From contig CAITBU010000277.1 in the NCBI GenBank assembly GCA_903890595.1, forward strand, positions 1 through 5,760: a DNA stretch of 5,760 nt, in the 5' to 3' direction. A model generated the notes under the pieces. It made no database searches, was not told the DNA's origin, and was given only the letters and a program-made list of their open reading frames with translations. Positions 5,480 through 5,760 of this stretch are shown one piece after another. Every line of letters begins with the position of its first letter. Positions within the stretch are counted from its first letter, which is position 1. Position numbers and translations under genes: made by a program. This DNA is from an uncultured Holophagaceae bacterium. Its GTDB lineage: Bacteria; Acidobacteriota; Holophagae; Holophagales; Holophagaceae.

Positions 5480-5760
5480 ATGCGCCGTCTGTCTGCTCTT
5501 GCTCTGTTGCTGGTTCTGCCGACCCTTCGTGCGGACGAGGGGATGTGGACGTTTGACAATGTGCCGGCCAAGGCCATCAAGGCGCGCTACGGGGTGGAGC
5601 TGAGCCCGGCCTGGCTGAAGAACCTGCAGCTGGCCACGGTGCGCTTCCCCGGTGGGACCGGCGCCTTCGTGAGCCGCGACGGGCTGGTGGTCACCAACCA
5701 CCACGTGGGCCGCGGCGCCATCGCCCAGGTGTCCAGCGCCAAGGCGGACCTGGTGAAGGA
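5480..5760 (+). CDS. S46 family serine dipeptidyl-peptidase, copy C (5' part only)
   Basis: The reading frame is open from the ATG at 5480 to the window edge (93 complete codons), so the protein is truncated only by the window. Residues 1-18 are a signal peptide (MRR, Leu-rich core, LRA) differing from that of copy B at one position; DEGMWTFDN follows. The catalytic His is His75 in TNHHV (72-76). As in copy A, the Cys pair of copy B is absent (Gly59 and Val76), and the FPGG and HHVGR segments match A. Over residues 21-93 I count 45 of 73 identities to A and 38 of 73 to B. The Asp and Ser of the triad and the specificity position lie beyond the window. Expected to be periplasmic, and the third same-strand member of the array. 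Confidence 0.9.
   Translation, partial: MRRLSALALLLVLPTLRADEGMWTFDNVPAKAIKARYGVELSPAWLKNLQLATVRFPGGTGAFVSRDGLVVTNHHVGRGAIAQVSSAKADLVK

Noticed and set aside
4054..5580. Minus-strand open frame of about 508 codons opposite peptidase B, the second gap and the start of C
   Set aside because: Same explanation: a shadow of GC-rich genes on the other strand, bridged by a repeat that lacks stops in this frame.

Overview
The window is GC-rich DNA from a Gram-negative bacterium. It carries one leftward gene for a putative outer-membrane beta-barrel protein, followed by a rightward tandem array of at least three genes for secreted serine peptidases of MEROPS family S46 (the dipeptidyl-peptidase 7/11 family). 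Base composition, the S46 subtype (DNFTYPRH-type active-site segment) and the intergenic ACCACGAAG-type palindromic repeats together suggest an environmental Gram-negative, possibly Acidobacteriota of the Holophaga/Geothrix kind. That placement is an inference from general familiarity and no marker gene in the window confirms it.

Layout. Bases 1-43 lie downstream of the first gene and show nothing I can support. Bases 44-883 (minus strand) encode a 279-residue exported protein that resembles the 'transporter / MetA-pathway of phenol degradation' family of outer-membrane barrels. Bases 884-1097 are a divergent intergenic region that should hold promoters for both directions; only weak candidates are visible. 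Bases 1098-3179 (plus) encode S46 peptidase A (693 residues) and 3292-5376 encode S46 peptidase B (694 residues). S46 peptidase C starts at 5480 and runs off the window after 93 codons. The two gaps between peptidase genes (112 and 103 bases) each hold a palindromic repeat with the same outer ends (TTTTAACCACGAAGA on the left, TCGTGGTGAAT on the right) but a different interior.

How the genes may work together. All three peptidases have Sec-type signal peptides ending LRA before an (D/E)EGMWTFDN start of the mature chain, and A and B lack extra C-terminal sorting domains, so they are expected to act in the periplasm. Family knowledge says S46 enzymes remove dipeptides from the N-termini of oligopeptides, feeding peptide catabolism. 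A and B keep the full His/Asp/Ser triad and have Gly at the position that separates DPP7-like (hydrophobic P1) from DPP11-like (acidic P1) specificity. The array is one gene orientation with short gaps and is probably co-transcribed, although the palindromes could modulate expression of individual genes.

The points most worth a second look are: the coordinated absence of the Cys pair around the catalytic His in A and C while B retains it; the replacement of the family's canonical DNWMWPRHTGDF segment by a DNFTYPRHxLDF version; the mosaic relationship of C to A and B; and the matched-end, different-core intergenic repeats. I see no mobile-element gene, CRISPR array or RNA gene.
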